This document shows positions 9,521 to 17,280 of a stretch of 64,000 nt of DNA, in pieces; within the stretch, counting starts at the first letter, position 1; every line of letters begins with the position of its first letter. Location: contig CBDIDR010000001.1 of the NCBI GenBank assembly GCA_965277895.1, forward strand, positions 1,674,001 through 1,738,000, read 5' to 3'. This DNA comes from GCA-2862585 sp965277895. Its GTDB lineage: Bacteria > Bacteroidota > Bacteroidia > Flavobacteriales > UBA7312. A program made the position numbers and the translations under genes. A model generated the notes under the pieces. The model saw only the letters and a list, made by a program, of their open reading frames with translations, had not been told where the DNA came from and made no database searches.

Positions 9521-9764
9521 AATAAGCATGTATCCATTGGATAAAAGCTACGAAACACCAATTATCCATTTCATTAAACAATTACGTACTTACCCATTTA
9601 TCACTGTCGAAACCAACGGCATGAGTACTCAAATTTTTGGAGAATACAATAATGTGATGCACGCCATCAATACTGAGATGAAAAACAGCTTTTTAACTAA
9701 TGAAAAAGTGGTATTTACATTAAAAGTAGTCAACTCTGATTTGGAAGAAAAACCATCGTTTTAA
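9504..9764 (+). CDS. Small thiamine-binding-like protein (YkoF/MTH1187 type)
   Basis: 86 residues, one ferredoxin-like domain. It begins SSVEISMYPLDKSYETPI, followed by FITVETNGMSTQIFGEYNNVM, which is the pattern of the MTH1187/YkoF thiamine-binding family. The start overlaps the GGGPS stop by 17 bp, and the stop overlaps the next start by 1 bp (TAATG), so it is translationally coupled on both sides. A TPP riboswitch begins about 535 bp downstream. This supports a link to thiamine, but the gene lies upstream of the switch and is not controlled by it. Confidence 0.75.
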   Translation: MKSSVEISMYPLDKSYETPIIHFIKQLRTYPFITVETNGMSTQIFGEYNNVMHAINTEMKNSFLTNEKVVFTLKVVNSDLEEKPSF

Positions 9765-10270
9765 TGATGAAAAAAATTGTCATCATTGGTCCAGAGTGCA
9801 CTGGTAAAAGCACCCTTGCAAAAGCACTTTCTAATCATTTTAACTCCCCATACATTAGTGAATATGCTAGAGAATACATTGATAGCTTAGACGGCAATTA
9901 TCATAAAGATGACATCCTTACCATTGCACAGAAACAAATTGAACTGGAAGACAATATAAAGCCAATCAGCAAATACCTTTTCTTAGATACAGACCTCATC
10001 GTTTGTAAGGTGTGGAGTGAATTTAAATACGGACAATGTCAACCTTGGATTCTTGAACAAATAGAAAATCGTCATTACGATCATTATCTGCTTTGCGATA
10101 TAGATATCCCATGGATTAATGATGGACTAAGAGAGCACCCTAATCACAGAAAAGAGCTGTTTGACATCTATACTAAAGAACTCACAGGCTTAAACAAATC
10201 ATTTTCTGTAATTAGTGGTGAACATCGCCTTCGAGACTCAATAGATTTTTTACACTCATTGGATAAATAA
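9764..10270 (+). CDS. NadR-like P-loop ATPase/kinase
   Basis: 168 residues with a Walker A loop at the N-terminus (GPECTGKSTLAKAL), a SEYAREYID segment and LFLDTDLIVCKVWSEFKYG. This is the pattern of the NadR C-terminal kinase family (AAA_28), whose best-known activity is ribosylnicotinamide phosphorylation. Proteins of this type are often found beside vitamin transport genes in Bacteroidetes. The TPP-controlled receptor directly downstream makes a thiamine-related kinase role possible, but nothing in the sequence settles the substrate. The start overlaps the previous stop by 1 bp. Confidence 0.82.
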   Translation: MMKKIVIIGPECTGKSTLAKALSNHFNSPYISEYAREYIDSLDGNYHKDDILTIAQKQIELEDNIKPISKYLFLDTDLIVCKVWSEFKYGQCQPWILEQIENRHYDHYLLCDIDIPWINDGLREHPNHRKELFDIYTKELTGLNKSFSVISGEHRLRDSIDFLHSLDK

Positions 10271-10285
10271 TTTACAAAAGTGTAG

Positions 10286-10293
10286 TACATTTG
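10286..10293 (+). promoter_or_regulatory. -7 promoter element of the TPP leader
   Basis: TACATTTG matches TAnnTTTG. The expected start of transcription, about 10297-10300, coincides with the 5' strand of the riboswitch P1 stem, so the mRNA would begin with the aptamer. Confidence 0.55.
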
Positions 10294-10298
10294 CTCCG

Positions 10299-10373
10299 TC
10301 TTTACGGGGTGCCTACCAAGGCTGAGATTATACCCATCGAACCTGCCAAGGTAATTCTTGGAAGGGAAGGGAG
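10299..10373 (+). promoter_or_regulatory. TPP riboswitch (THI element)
   Basis: Conserved blocks occur in order: ACGGGGTGCC (10304 onward), GGCTGAGATTATACCC, GAACCTG, then an inner stem CCAAGG/TTCTTGG and AGGGA. P1 can form from TCTTT (10299-10303) with AGGGA (10368-10372), including two G-U pairs. It senses thiamine pyrophosphate and lies in the leader of the TonB receptor gene at 10441. Downstream, CCACTAACA (10388-10396) and TGTTAGTGG (10403-10411) form a perfect 9-bp hairpin without a T tract. Control of translation is therefore likelier than termination. Confidence 0.93.
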
Positions 10374-10440
10374 TTTAACATAATTATCCACTAACAACTC
10401 CGTGTTAGTGGTAGTGTTTAACGAAAATTACTAAACAAAG

Positions 10441-12645
10441 ATGACATTCAAATCTATTTTAAGCCTAAGCTTTATAGCTTCGACTTTATGGCTATCTGCA
10501 CAACAAACAGATACCCTAATTATTTATCCTGACTTAGAAGAAGTCAACATCAGAGCCTTAAGGGCTTCTGAAAAAACACCCATGTCCTATTCAACTATCG
10601 ACCAACAACAGCTGGAAGAACAAAATTTAGGGCAAGATATTCCTTATATGCTATCATTAACACCATCTGTTGTAACTACATCAGATGCAGGTGCTGGCAT
10701 TGGCTACACTGGCTTTAGGGTACGTGGTAGTGACCCTACTAGAATTAATGTAACCATTGACGGTATCCCACTAAACGATGCGGAATCCCAAGGGGTATGG
10801 TGGGTTAATTTGCCGGACTTTACTTCCTCCGTTGAGGACATTCAAATCCAAAGGGGTGTTGGAACATCAACCAATGGTGCTGGTGCATTTGGTGCAACGG
10901 TAAACCTAAGAACTCAAAAGCTTAGACCAACAGCTTATGCTACTACTAATAACAGTATCGGCTCCTACAATACTTTAAAAAACAATGTAGAGTTTGGTAC
11001 TGGACTTTTGGCAAATAAATTTACCCTTGACGGACGTCTTTCTAGACTATCCTCTGACGGTTATATCGACAGAGCTAGCTCTGATTTGAAATCGCTTTAC
11101 CTATCAGGAGCATACTATGGTAGTGATGAAGTGCTAAAGTTCACATTAATTTCAGGAAAGGAAAAAACCTATCAAGCCTGGAATGGCGTGCCTCTCTCCT
11201 ATATTAATGACGATAGCTTGAGAACCTTCAACAGCTACACCTACGAGAATGAAACCGATAACTACTGGCAAGACCACTACATGATGCATTACAACAAGCA
11301 ACTAAGTGCTACTGCTTCATTTAATCTTGGACTACACTACACACAAGGAAGGGGATATTATGAGCAATACAAGAATGGCGAAGACTTTTCAGACTATGGA
11401 TTAAGTAACGTTATTGTTGGAAGCGATACAATTACAAGCACAAATCTAATTAGAAGAAAATGGCTTGATAATGACTTTTATGGAACCGTATTTTCATACC
11501 AAAACAGCATAGATAATTTAGACTATACTATTGGTGGAGGATGGAATACTTATGAAGGCAGACACTATGGTGTTGTACGATGGGCAGAATACGGAAGTAA
11601 TGGTGCTATTGATCACATATACTACGATAATGATGCTGTAAAAACTGACTTCAATGTGTACGCAAGAGGACTTTATAAATACAGCGAAGAGCTTACGCTA
11701 TTCGGCGATTTACAAAAACGTTACATAGACTATTCTTTCATTGGCAAAGATGATAATGGAGCTTCTTTGGAAGACACCGTAAACTTTGATTTCTTCAATC
11801 CAAAATTTGGTGCTTTTTACCAGTTGGATAACAACAAAAGTGTTTTTGCTTCTTTTGCCGTTGCCAATAGAGAACCTAATAGAAGTGACTTTGTGGACTC
11901 CTCGCCTAATTCACGACCAATACATGAAACATTGTACGATACTGAACTTGGCTACAAAATCTCAAAGAAAAACTTCACTTTTTCAGCCAATGCCTACTAT
12001 ATGATTTATGAAAATCAACTCATCCTAACGGGTAAAATAAACGATGTAGGTGAATATACTAGAGAAAATGTTGATTATTCTGAACGTAAAGGAATAGAAA
12101 TAGAAGGTGACTTTAAGCTAAGCAGTAAAATTGACTGGTCAGGAAACGTTTCTTTTAGTGAAAACACCATAGCACATTACACCGAATACGTTGACAATTG
12201 GGACACTGGGGGTCAAGAAAAAATTGAATACGAAAACACAAATATTGCTTTTTCTCCGGAACTCATTTGGGCAAGTAAATTTAATTATCAACTCAATGAT
12301 AAAATGGAAATTCAGTTAATCTCTAAGTATGTTGATGAGCAATATATTGACAACACCTCAAGCGACGACCGAAAACTAGATGCTTATTTAGTACATCATG
12401 GACGTTTTATTTGGGACATCAGCAGCAGCCTTTTCAAAAAAGCTAGACTAAGCCTTCAAGTAAATAATTTGTTTGATGAAAATTATGTCAATAATGCATG
12501 GATATACCGATTCAAATCTGATGGCTATGACCCAAGACCAGACGATGCTTTCGTTTCGGCCAACAGCGAAGGTGGCTACGATATGGCAGGTTATTTCCCG
12601 CAAGCAAAACGAAATTTCTTATTGGGACTTACTTTAGGATTCTAG
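10441..12645 (+). CDS. TonB-dependent receptor, probable thiamine uptake
   Basis: 734-residue outer-membrane receptor. A signal peptide ending near residue 21 (LSAQ) is followed by a TonB-box-like segment (DLEEVNIRA), a plug at about 40-160 (MLSLTPSVVTTSDAG, GFRVRGSDPTRINVTIDGIPLNDAESQG, QRGVGTSTNGAGAFGATVNL) and a barrel ending ...LLGLTLGF. It lacks the carboxypeptidase-regulatory domain seen in the receptor at 2543. The TPP riboswitch in its leader points to thiamine or a thiamine precursor as the ligand; this is the standard inference for such receptors and is not visible in the protein itself. No inner-membrane PnuT-type transporter gene is adjacent. Confidence 0.93.
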   Translation: MTFKSILSLSFIASTLWLSAQQTDTLIIYPDLEEVNIRALRASEKTPMSYSTIDQQQLEEQNLGQDIPYMLSLTPSVVTTSDAGAGIGYTGFRVRGSDPTRINVTIDGIPLNDAESQGVWWVNLPDFTSSVEDIQIQRGVGTSTNGAGAFGATVNLRTQKLRPTAYATTNNSIGSYNTLKNNVEFGTGLLANKFTLDGRLSRLSSDGYIDRASSDLKSLYLSGAYYGSDEVLKFTLISGKEKTYQAWNGVPLSYINDDSLRTFNSYTYENETDNYWQDHYMMHYNKQLSATASFNLGLHYTQGRGYYEQYKNGEDFSDYGLSNVIVGSDTITSTNLIRRKWLDNDFYGTVFSYQNSIDNLDYTIGGGWNTYEGRHYGVVRWAEYGSNGAIDHIYYDNDAVKTDFNVYARGLYKYSEELTLFGDLQKRYIDYSFIGKDDNGASLEDTVNFDFFNPKFGAFYQLDNNKSVFASFAVANREPNRSDFVDSSPNSRPIHETLYDTELGYKISKKNFTFSANAYYMIYENQLILTGKINDVGEYTRENVDYSERKGIEIEGDFKLSSKIDWSGNVSFSENTIAHYTEYVDNWDTGGQEKIEYENTNIAFSPELIWASKFNYQLNDKMEIQLISKYVDEQYIDNTSSDDRKLDAYLVHHGRFIWDISSSLFKKARLSLQVNNLFDENYVNNAWIYRFKSDGYDPRPDDAFVSANSEGGYDMAGYFPQAKRNFLLGLTLGF

Positions 12646-12666
12646 AAAAATACCAAAGATTTAATA

Positions 12667-12697
12667 AAAAAAGCCGTCGATTTTCGACGGCTTTTTT
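12667..12697. terminator. Bidirectional intrinsic terminator
   Basis: A 14-bp stem, A6-GCCGTCGA (12667-12680) with TCGACGGC-T6 (12684-12697), and a 3-nt TTT loop. It has A/T tracts on both sides and sits between the convergent TonB receptor gene and ribF. Confidence 0.93.
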
Positions 12698-12705
12698 GTT
12701 ATCTT

Positions 12706-13632
12706 TTACTTTAGCTCTTGAATGGCATGCTGCTTGTCAAGAAGCAATTGTTTTTTCAGACTATCAACATCTTCAAAAGTCATTTCTTCTCTCAATCGCT
12801 CAACAAAGTTTACTTTTAGATGCTCTCCATACAAGTTACCGTCGAAATTGAAAATATGAACTTCCAATGAACCTTCGTTAATTCCTAAAGTAGGGTTTTT
12901 ACCAATATTCATCATTCCATCAAACTCCTTGCCTTCATAACTAACCTTTACAGCATACACTCCATCTTTAGGAATGAGCTTTGTACTGTCAATACTACCC
13001 AAGTTAGCTGTAGGGAAATCAATGGTCCTGCCAATTTCTTTGCCTTTAACTACTGTTCCCTCAAGTTGATAATGATAACCCAAATAATTAAATGCTTTAG
13101 AAACATCTCCAGCAAGCAGTGCTTTTCTAATTTTAGTTGAGCTGACACTCACTTGATCAAGTAGCTGAGCAGGAATTTCTTCAACCTCAAAACCATATAA
13201 AGGCGAAAATTCTTTCAAATGCTCAAAAGAACCTTCTCTATTTCTTCCAAAATGGTGATTATAACCTATAACAAGTTTGTGGGTATTGATTTGATTTACA
13301 ATAATATCTCGCACAAAATTCATAGAACTTGTTCGAGAAAATGCTTTAGTAAAAGGATGAATAATTAAATGGTCTATACCTACATTTTCAAGAAGACTAA
13401 TCTTTTCTTCTAAGGTATTAATCAATTGCAACTGATGGTCGTCAGGGAAAAGTACCATCCTGGGGTGAGGAGAAAAGGTAAGCAAAACGGTTTCACCATT
13501 TTCTTCATTAGCAATTTCTTTTAGCCTATTAATTATCGTTTTATGACCAAAATGTACGCCATCAAATGTTCCTGTTGTAAGGATGGGGCGATCCACATCT
13601 TTAAAGTCAGAAATAGAGTGATAAATTTTCAA
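12706..13632 (-). CDS. ribF: Bifunctional riboflavin kinase/FAD synthetase
   Basis: Makes FMN from riboflavin and FAD from FMN. The N-terminal adenylyltransferase half has TGTFDGVHFGHK (about residues 21-32) and VLLTFSPHPR. SSTKIRKALLAGDVSKA leads into the C-terminal kinase half, with VVKGKEIGRTIDFPTANLG and DGVYAVKV. The length of 308 is normal. The start codon appears to be TTG at 13632: the product then begins LKIYHSISDFKD, which fits the usual RibF N-terminus, and there is no suitable ATG nearby. It is monocistronic and shares a bidirectional terminator with the upstream receptor gene. Confidence 0.95.
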   Translation of the reverse strand: MKIYHSISDFKDVDRPILTTGTFDGVHFGHKTIINRLKEIANEENGETVLLTFSPHPRMVLFPDDHQLQLINTLEEKISLLENVGIDHLIIHPFTKAFSRTSSMNFVRDIIVNQINTHKLVIGYNHHFGRNREGSFEHLKEFSPLYGFEVEEIPAQLLDQVSVSSTKIRKALLAGDVSKAFNYLGYHYQLEGTVVKGKEIGRTIDFPTANLGSIDSTKLIPKDGVYAVKVSYEGKEFDGMMNIGKNPTLGINEGSLEVHIFNFDGNLYGEHLKVNFVERLREEMTFEDVDSLKKQLLLDKQHAIQELK

Positions 13633-13723
13633 ATTACAGCTTTTATAATAAATGTTAAAACCTTGTTCAAAAGTAGCAATTAATTTATTGATTAAATCTT
13701 TGCGACATACTAAATAATTCGTG

Positions 13724-13731
13724 TAAATTTG
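13724..13731 (+). promoter_or_regulatory. Promoter of atpD-atpC
   Basis: TAAATTTG, preceded by TTG at 13700-13702 with a 21-nt spacer, is an excellent match to the Bacteroidetes promoter. It overlaps the in-frame TTG at 13729, showing that the longer atpD frame is not the real gene start. Confidence 0.7.
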
Positions 13732-13776
13732 CCCAAAATTATTCGGAATAAAAACCTACATTTAAGTATAAAAAAG

Positions 13777-15285
13777 ATGTCACAAAGCAAAGGTAAAATT
13801 TCTCAAATCATTGGCCCAGTTGTCGATGTTACTTTTGAAAATAACGAAACAGGATTACCAGATATTTACGATTCTCTAGAAATAACTAAAGAGAATGGTA
13901 CTAAATTGGTTTTGGAGTGCCAACAACATATTGGAGAAGACACGGTTCGTGCTATCTCAATGGACTCGACAGACGGACTAAAAAGAGGTGTTGAAGTTGT
14001 TGCAACTGGTGCACCAATTAAAATGCCAGCTGGTGAACACATCAAAGGTCGTGTATTCAACGTAATTGGTGACGCCATTGACGGAATGGACGATTTAGAT
14101 AGAGAAAACGGTCTACCTATTCACAGAGAGGCACCAAAATTTGAAGACCTTTCAACTTCTACGGAAGTATTATATACTGGTATTAAAGTAATTGACCTTA
14201 TTGAGCCATACGCTAAAGGTGGTAAAATTGGTCTTTTTGGTGGTGCTGGTGTTGGTAAAACAGTACTTATTCAGGAGTTAATTAACAATATTGCAAAAGG
14301 TCACGGTGGATTATCCGTATTTGCTGGTGTAGGTGAAAGAACTCGTGAAGGAAACGATTTATTAAGAGAGATGTTAGAGTCTGGAATTATCGATTACGGT
14401 GAAGACTTTTTACACTCCATGGAAGAAGGCGGATGGGACTTATCTAAAGTAGACGCTTCAAAAATGGGCGATTCAAAAGCTTCTTTCGTTTTTGGTCAGA
14501 TGAATGAGCCTCCAGGAGCACGTGCTCGTGTTGCACTTTCAGGACTAACCCTAGCAGAATATTTCCGTGATGGTGATGGGCAAGGAAAAGGACGTGACGT
14601 TTTATTCTTCGTAGATAACATCTTCCGATTCACTCAAGCTGGTTCTGAGGTATCCGCACTATTAGGTCGTATGCCATCAGCGGTAGGTTACCAACCAACC
14701 CTAGCAACTGAAATGGGTACTATGCAAGAGCGTATTACTTCAACTAAAAATGGTTCTATTACATCTGTACAGGCTGTATATGTACCTGCGGATGATTTAA
14801 CTGACCCTGCTCCTGCGACAACCTTTGCTCACTTAGATGCAACTACAGTACTTTCTCGTAAAATTGCTGAGCTTGGAATTTACCCAGCCGTTGATCCATT
14901 AGACTCAACTTCTAGAATTTTATCTCCAGATGTTGTAGGTGACGAACATTACGATTGTGCACAAAGAGTAAAAATGCTACTACAACGCTACAAAGAATTA
15001 CAAGATATTATTGCTATTCTTGGAATGGAAGAATTATCTGATGACGATAAACTAGCTGTTTCTAGAGCTCGTCGTGTTCAGCGTTTCTTATCTCAACCTT
15101 TCCACGTCGCTGAGCAATTTACAGGCCTTAAAGGTGTGTTAGTTGATATACAAGACACTATCAAAGGTTTTAACATGATTATGGACGGTGAGATGGACCA
15201 ATATCCTGAAGCTGCCTTTAACCTTGTTGGAACTATTGAAGAAGCTAAAGAGAAGGGAGAGAAAATGTTAGCTGAAGCAAAATAA
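13777..15285 (+). CDS. atpD: F1 ATP synthase subunit beta
   Basis: Catalytic subunit of the F1 sector, 502 residues from the ATG at 13777 (MSQSKGKISQIIGPVVDV). The Walker A loop GGAGVGKT lies at about residues 155-162, followed by GERTREGNDL, the Walker B region DVLFFVDNIFRFTQAGSEVSALLGRMPSAVGYQPTLA in pieces, and the conserved C-terminal FHVAEQFTG. The extension to a TTG at 13729 is rejected because that codon overlaps the promoter. atpC follows after 9 bp. The remaining atp genes are not nearby, as is usual in Bacteroidetes. Confidence 0.98.
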   Translation: MSQSKGKISQIIGPVVDVTFENNETGLPDIYDSLEITKENGTKLVLECQQHIGEDTVRAISMDSTDGLKRGVEVVATGAPIKMPAGEHIKGRVFNVIGDAIDGMDDLDRENGLPIHREAPKFEDLSTSTEVLYTGIKVIDLIEPYAKGGKIGLFGGAGVGKTVLIQELINNIAKGHGGLSVFAGVGERTREGNDLLREMLESGIIDYGEDFLHSMEEGGWDLSKVDASKMGDSKASFVFGQMNEPPGARARVALSGLTLAEYFRDGDGQGKGRDVLFFVDNIFRFTQAGSEVSALLGRMPSAVGYQPTLATEMGTMQERITSTKNGSITSVQAVYVPADDLTDPAPATTFAHLDATTVLSRKIAELGIYPAVDPLDSTSRILSPDVVGDEHYDCAQRVKMLLQRYKELQDIIAILGMEELSDDDKLAVSRARRVQRFLSQPFHVAEQFTGLKGVLVDIQDTIKGFNMIMDGEMDQYPEAAFNLVGTIEEAKEKGEKMLAEAK

Positions 15286-15294
15286 TTTTTGATT

Positions 15295-15531
15295 ATGCAG
15301 TTGGAAATCATCACACCAGAAAAGAAAGTATTTGAAGGCGAGGTTACTTCTGTTCAGCTTCCAGGCGTCACTGGTAAGTTTGAAATTTTGAACAATCACG
15401 CACCAATCATCTCTTCTTTAACAAAAGGAAAAGTAAGAGTCATTGATTCAAATAACAATACCGAACATTATGATATAAATGGCGGTGTGATTGAAATGCA
15501 AAATAATAAAGTTATTGTTCTTGCAGACTAA
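15295..15531 (+). CDS. atpC: F1 ATP synthase subunit epsilon, short form
   Basis: 78 residues from the ATG at 15295 (MQLEIITPEKKVFEGEV). It contains only the N-terminal beta-sandwich domain (SVQLPGVTGKFEILNNHAPI, INGGVIEMQNNKVIVLAD). The C-terminal helical hairpin, which in many bacteria inhibits ATP hydrolysis, is absent. Short epsilon subunits occur in Bacteroidetes, so this is probably the native length, not a truncation; a terminator follows directly. It is in an operon with atpD. Confidence 0.95.
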   Translation: MQLEIITPEKKVFEGEVTSVQLPGVTGKFEILNNHAPIISSLTKGKVRVIDSNNNTEHYDINGGVIEMQNNKVIVLAD

Positions 15532-15554
15532 TACCAAACCCCAGTTAATTTATT

Positions 15555-15585
15555 AAAAAAGGTTGCATCAGTAACCTTTTTTTTT
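15555..15585 (+). terminator. Intrinsic terminator after atpC
   Basis: A-rich arm plus GGTTGC (15561-15566), loop ATCA, then GTAACC (15571-15576) and a run of nine T. One G-T pair in the stem. Confidence 0.85.
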
Positions 15586-15589
15586 GTGC

Positions 15590-15597
15590 TATATTTG
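15590..15597 (+). promoter_or_regulatory. -7 promoter element of bioF
   Basis: TATATTTG matches TAnnTTTG and ends 7 nt before the bioF ATG at 15605. The mRNA would start at, or within a few bases of, the start codon. Confidence 0.55.
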
Positions 15598-15604
15598 AAC
15601 TATC

Positions 15605-16672
15605 ATGCTAGAGGATAGACTTCTAAATAAAATAGTCGAAAGACAAAATAACAAGGCCTTAAGACAGTTGACCGTTTCTACAAGAAAGATTGACTTTTGT
15701 TCTAACGATTATTTGGGGTTTTCACTGGAACAATGGAGCAGCACAGAAAATTCCAGCTCAACGGGAAGTAGATTGATTAGTGGTAACTCCAAACTTCATA
15801 TTGAAACGGAACAAAAAATTGCAGAATTCCACAATGCAGAGTCTGCTTTGCTTTTTAATTCAGGATATACCGCCAATTTAGGTCTATTGTCATCTGTGCC
15901 TCAAAAGGACGATACAATTTTATACGATCAGTTGTGTCATGCATCCATAAGAGACGGCATAAAACTGGGAAATGCTAGAAGCTTTTCATTTAGACATAAT
16001 GACACTAATCATCTTCAAGAAAAATTAAAACATACAAGTGGAACAATTTATATTGTTGTTGAAAGTGTATACTCTATGGATGGTGATTTTTCTCCCCTAA
16101 AAGAAATCGAAAAAATTTGTCAAGAACATAATGCCAAACTTATAATTGACGAAGCTCATGCCTTAGGAATTTTTGGAGAAAATGGACAAGGACTTGCAAA
16201 AAATATAAATTGTTTTGCTCGTGTTTATACTTATGGGAAAGCTATGGGCAGCCATGGTGCAGCTATTGTGGGCAGTAAAATGCTTATTGATTATTTAATT
16301 AATTTTTCACGACCATTCATTTACACTACAGCTCTTTCGCCACATTCCGTTAAACGAATTGAATGGGCATACAACAAATTAGAATCTTCTTCCTGTAGAG
16401 AAAAACTACATAAGATTATAGCCCTATTTAAAGAAAACTGTAAACATCCTAACTTAATTGAGAGCGATTCGGCTATACAATGTATTGTAATCGGTGGCAA
16501 TGTAAACACTAAGCAATTTGCTGAAAACCTACAACTCAATAATTTTGATATTAGACCTATACTACACCCTACTGTTAGTAAAGGCTTGGAGAGAATACGA
16601 ATTTGCCTACACTCCTTCAATACAGAAGAAGACATTAAGCTATTGTGTGAACTAATTAACAAAACAGTATGA
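15605..16672 (+). CDS. bioF: 8-amino-7-oxononanoate synthase
   Basis: PLP enzyme that condenses a pimeloyl thioester with alanine to give 8-amino-7-oxononanoate, the first step of biotin ring assembly. Seen: FCSNDYLGFS, STGSRLISGNSKLHIETEQ, ESVYSMDGDFSPL, IIDEAHALGIFG and the PLP-lysine motif TYGKAMGSHG (Lys about 212). 355 residues, slightly short but complete. The stop overlaps the bioD start by 4 bp (ATGA), so it is first in the bioF-bioD-bioA transcript. Family resemblance to KBL/serine palmitoyltransferase is overruled by context. Confidence 0.95.
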   Translation: MLEDRLLNKIVERQNNKALRQLTVSTRKIDFCSNDYLGFSLEQWSSTENSSSTGSRLISGNSKLHIETEQKIAEFHNAESALLFNSGYTANLGLLSSVPQKDDTILYDQLCHASIRDGIKLGNARSFSFRHNDTNHLQEKLKHTSGTIYIVVESVYSMDGDFSPLKEIEKICQEHNAKLIIDEAHALGIFGENGQGLAKNINCFARVYTYGKAMGSHGAAIVGSKMLIDYLINFSRPFIYTTALSPHSVKRIEWAYNKLESSSCREKLHKIIALFKENCKHPNLIESDSAIQCIVIGGNVNTKQFAENLQLNNFDIRPILHPTVSKGLERIRICLHSFNTEEDIKLLCELINKTV

Positions 16673-17280
16673 GATATTTTGTTACTGGAATAGGCACCGA
16701 AATTGGTAAAACTATAGCGTCTGCAATATTGGTAGAAGCGTTGGAAGCAGACTATTGGAAACCCATACAAGCTGGCGAATTAGAATATACAGACAGCCAA
16801 AAAGTAAAAGATTTAATCTCAAATACAGAAAGTAAATTTCATTGTGAAAGTTTCCGTTTAAAACTAGCTATGTCACCACATGCTGCTGCTCAAAATGAAA
16901 ATATATCAATTAACACCTTTGACTGTCAGATTCCAAAGACCGACAAGCCACTAATTATTGAAGGTGCAGGTGGTCTTCTTGTACCACTTAACGATAAAGA
17001 ATGCATCATAGACTTGATTAAAAAATTAAAAGTTGAAGTTATTTTAGTAAGCCAACATTATTTGGGCAGTATAAACCACACCCTATTGAGTATAGAGGCA
17101 GTAAAAAACAGAAATATTCCTATAAGAGGTATCCTTTTTAACGGAGATGAAAACAAAGACACCGAGCATATTATTTTATCAAAAAGCGGCTTAAATAACT
17201 TAGGAAGAATCCCAACGCTAAAAACTGTTGACAAAACAAGTATTAAAGAAATTGCCGAACAATTAAAAGTAGTATTCTAA
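16669..17280 (+). CDS. bioD: Dethiobiotin synthetase
   Basis: ATP-dependent ureido-ring closure of 7,8-diaminopelargonic acid. The P-loop TGIGTEIGKT is at the N-terminus (residues about 6-15), followed by YWKPIQAGE and IIEGAGGLLVPLND. 203 residues, normal. It overlaps bioF by 4 bp and bioA by 1 bp (TAATG), so it is tightly coupled. Confidence 0.95.
   Translation: MRYFVTGIGTEIGKTIASAILVEALEADYWKPIQAGELEYTDSQKVKDLISNTESKFHCESFRLKLAMSPHAAAQNENISINTFDCQIPKTDKPLIIEGAGGLLVPLNDKECIIDLIKKLKVEVILVSQHYLGSINHTLLSIEAVKNRNIPIRGILFNGDENKDTEHIILSKSGLNNLGRIPTLKTVDKTSIKEIAEQLKVVF

Noticed and set aside
13729..13776. 16-residue N-terminal extension of AtpD
   Set aside because: The TTG start lies within the TAAATTTG promoter element; the ATG at 13777 gives the normal N-terminus.
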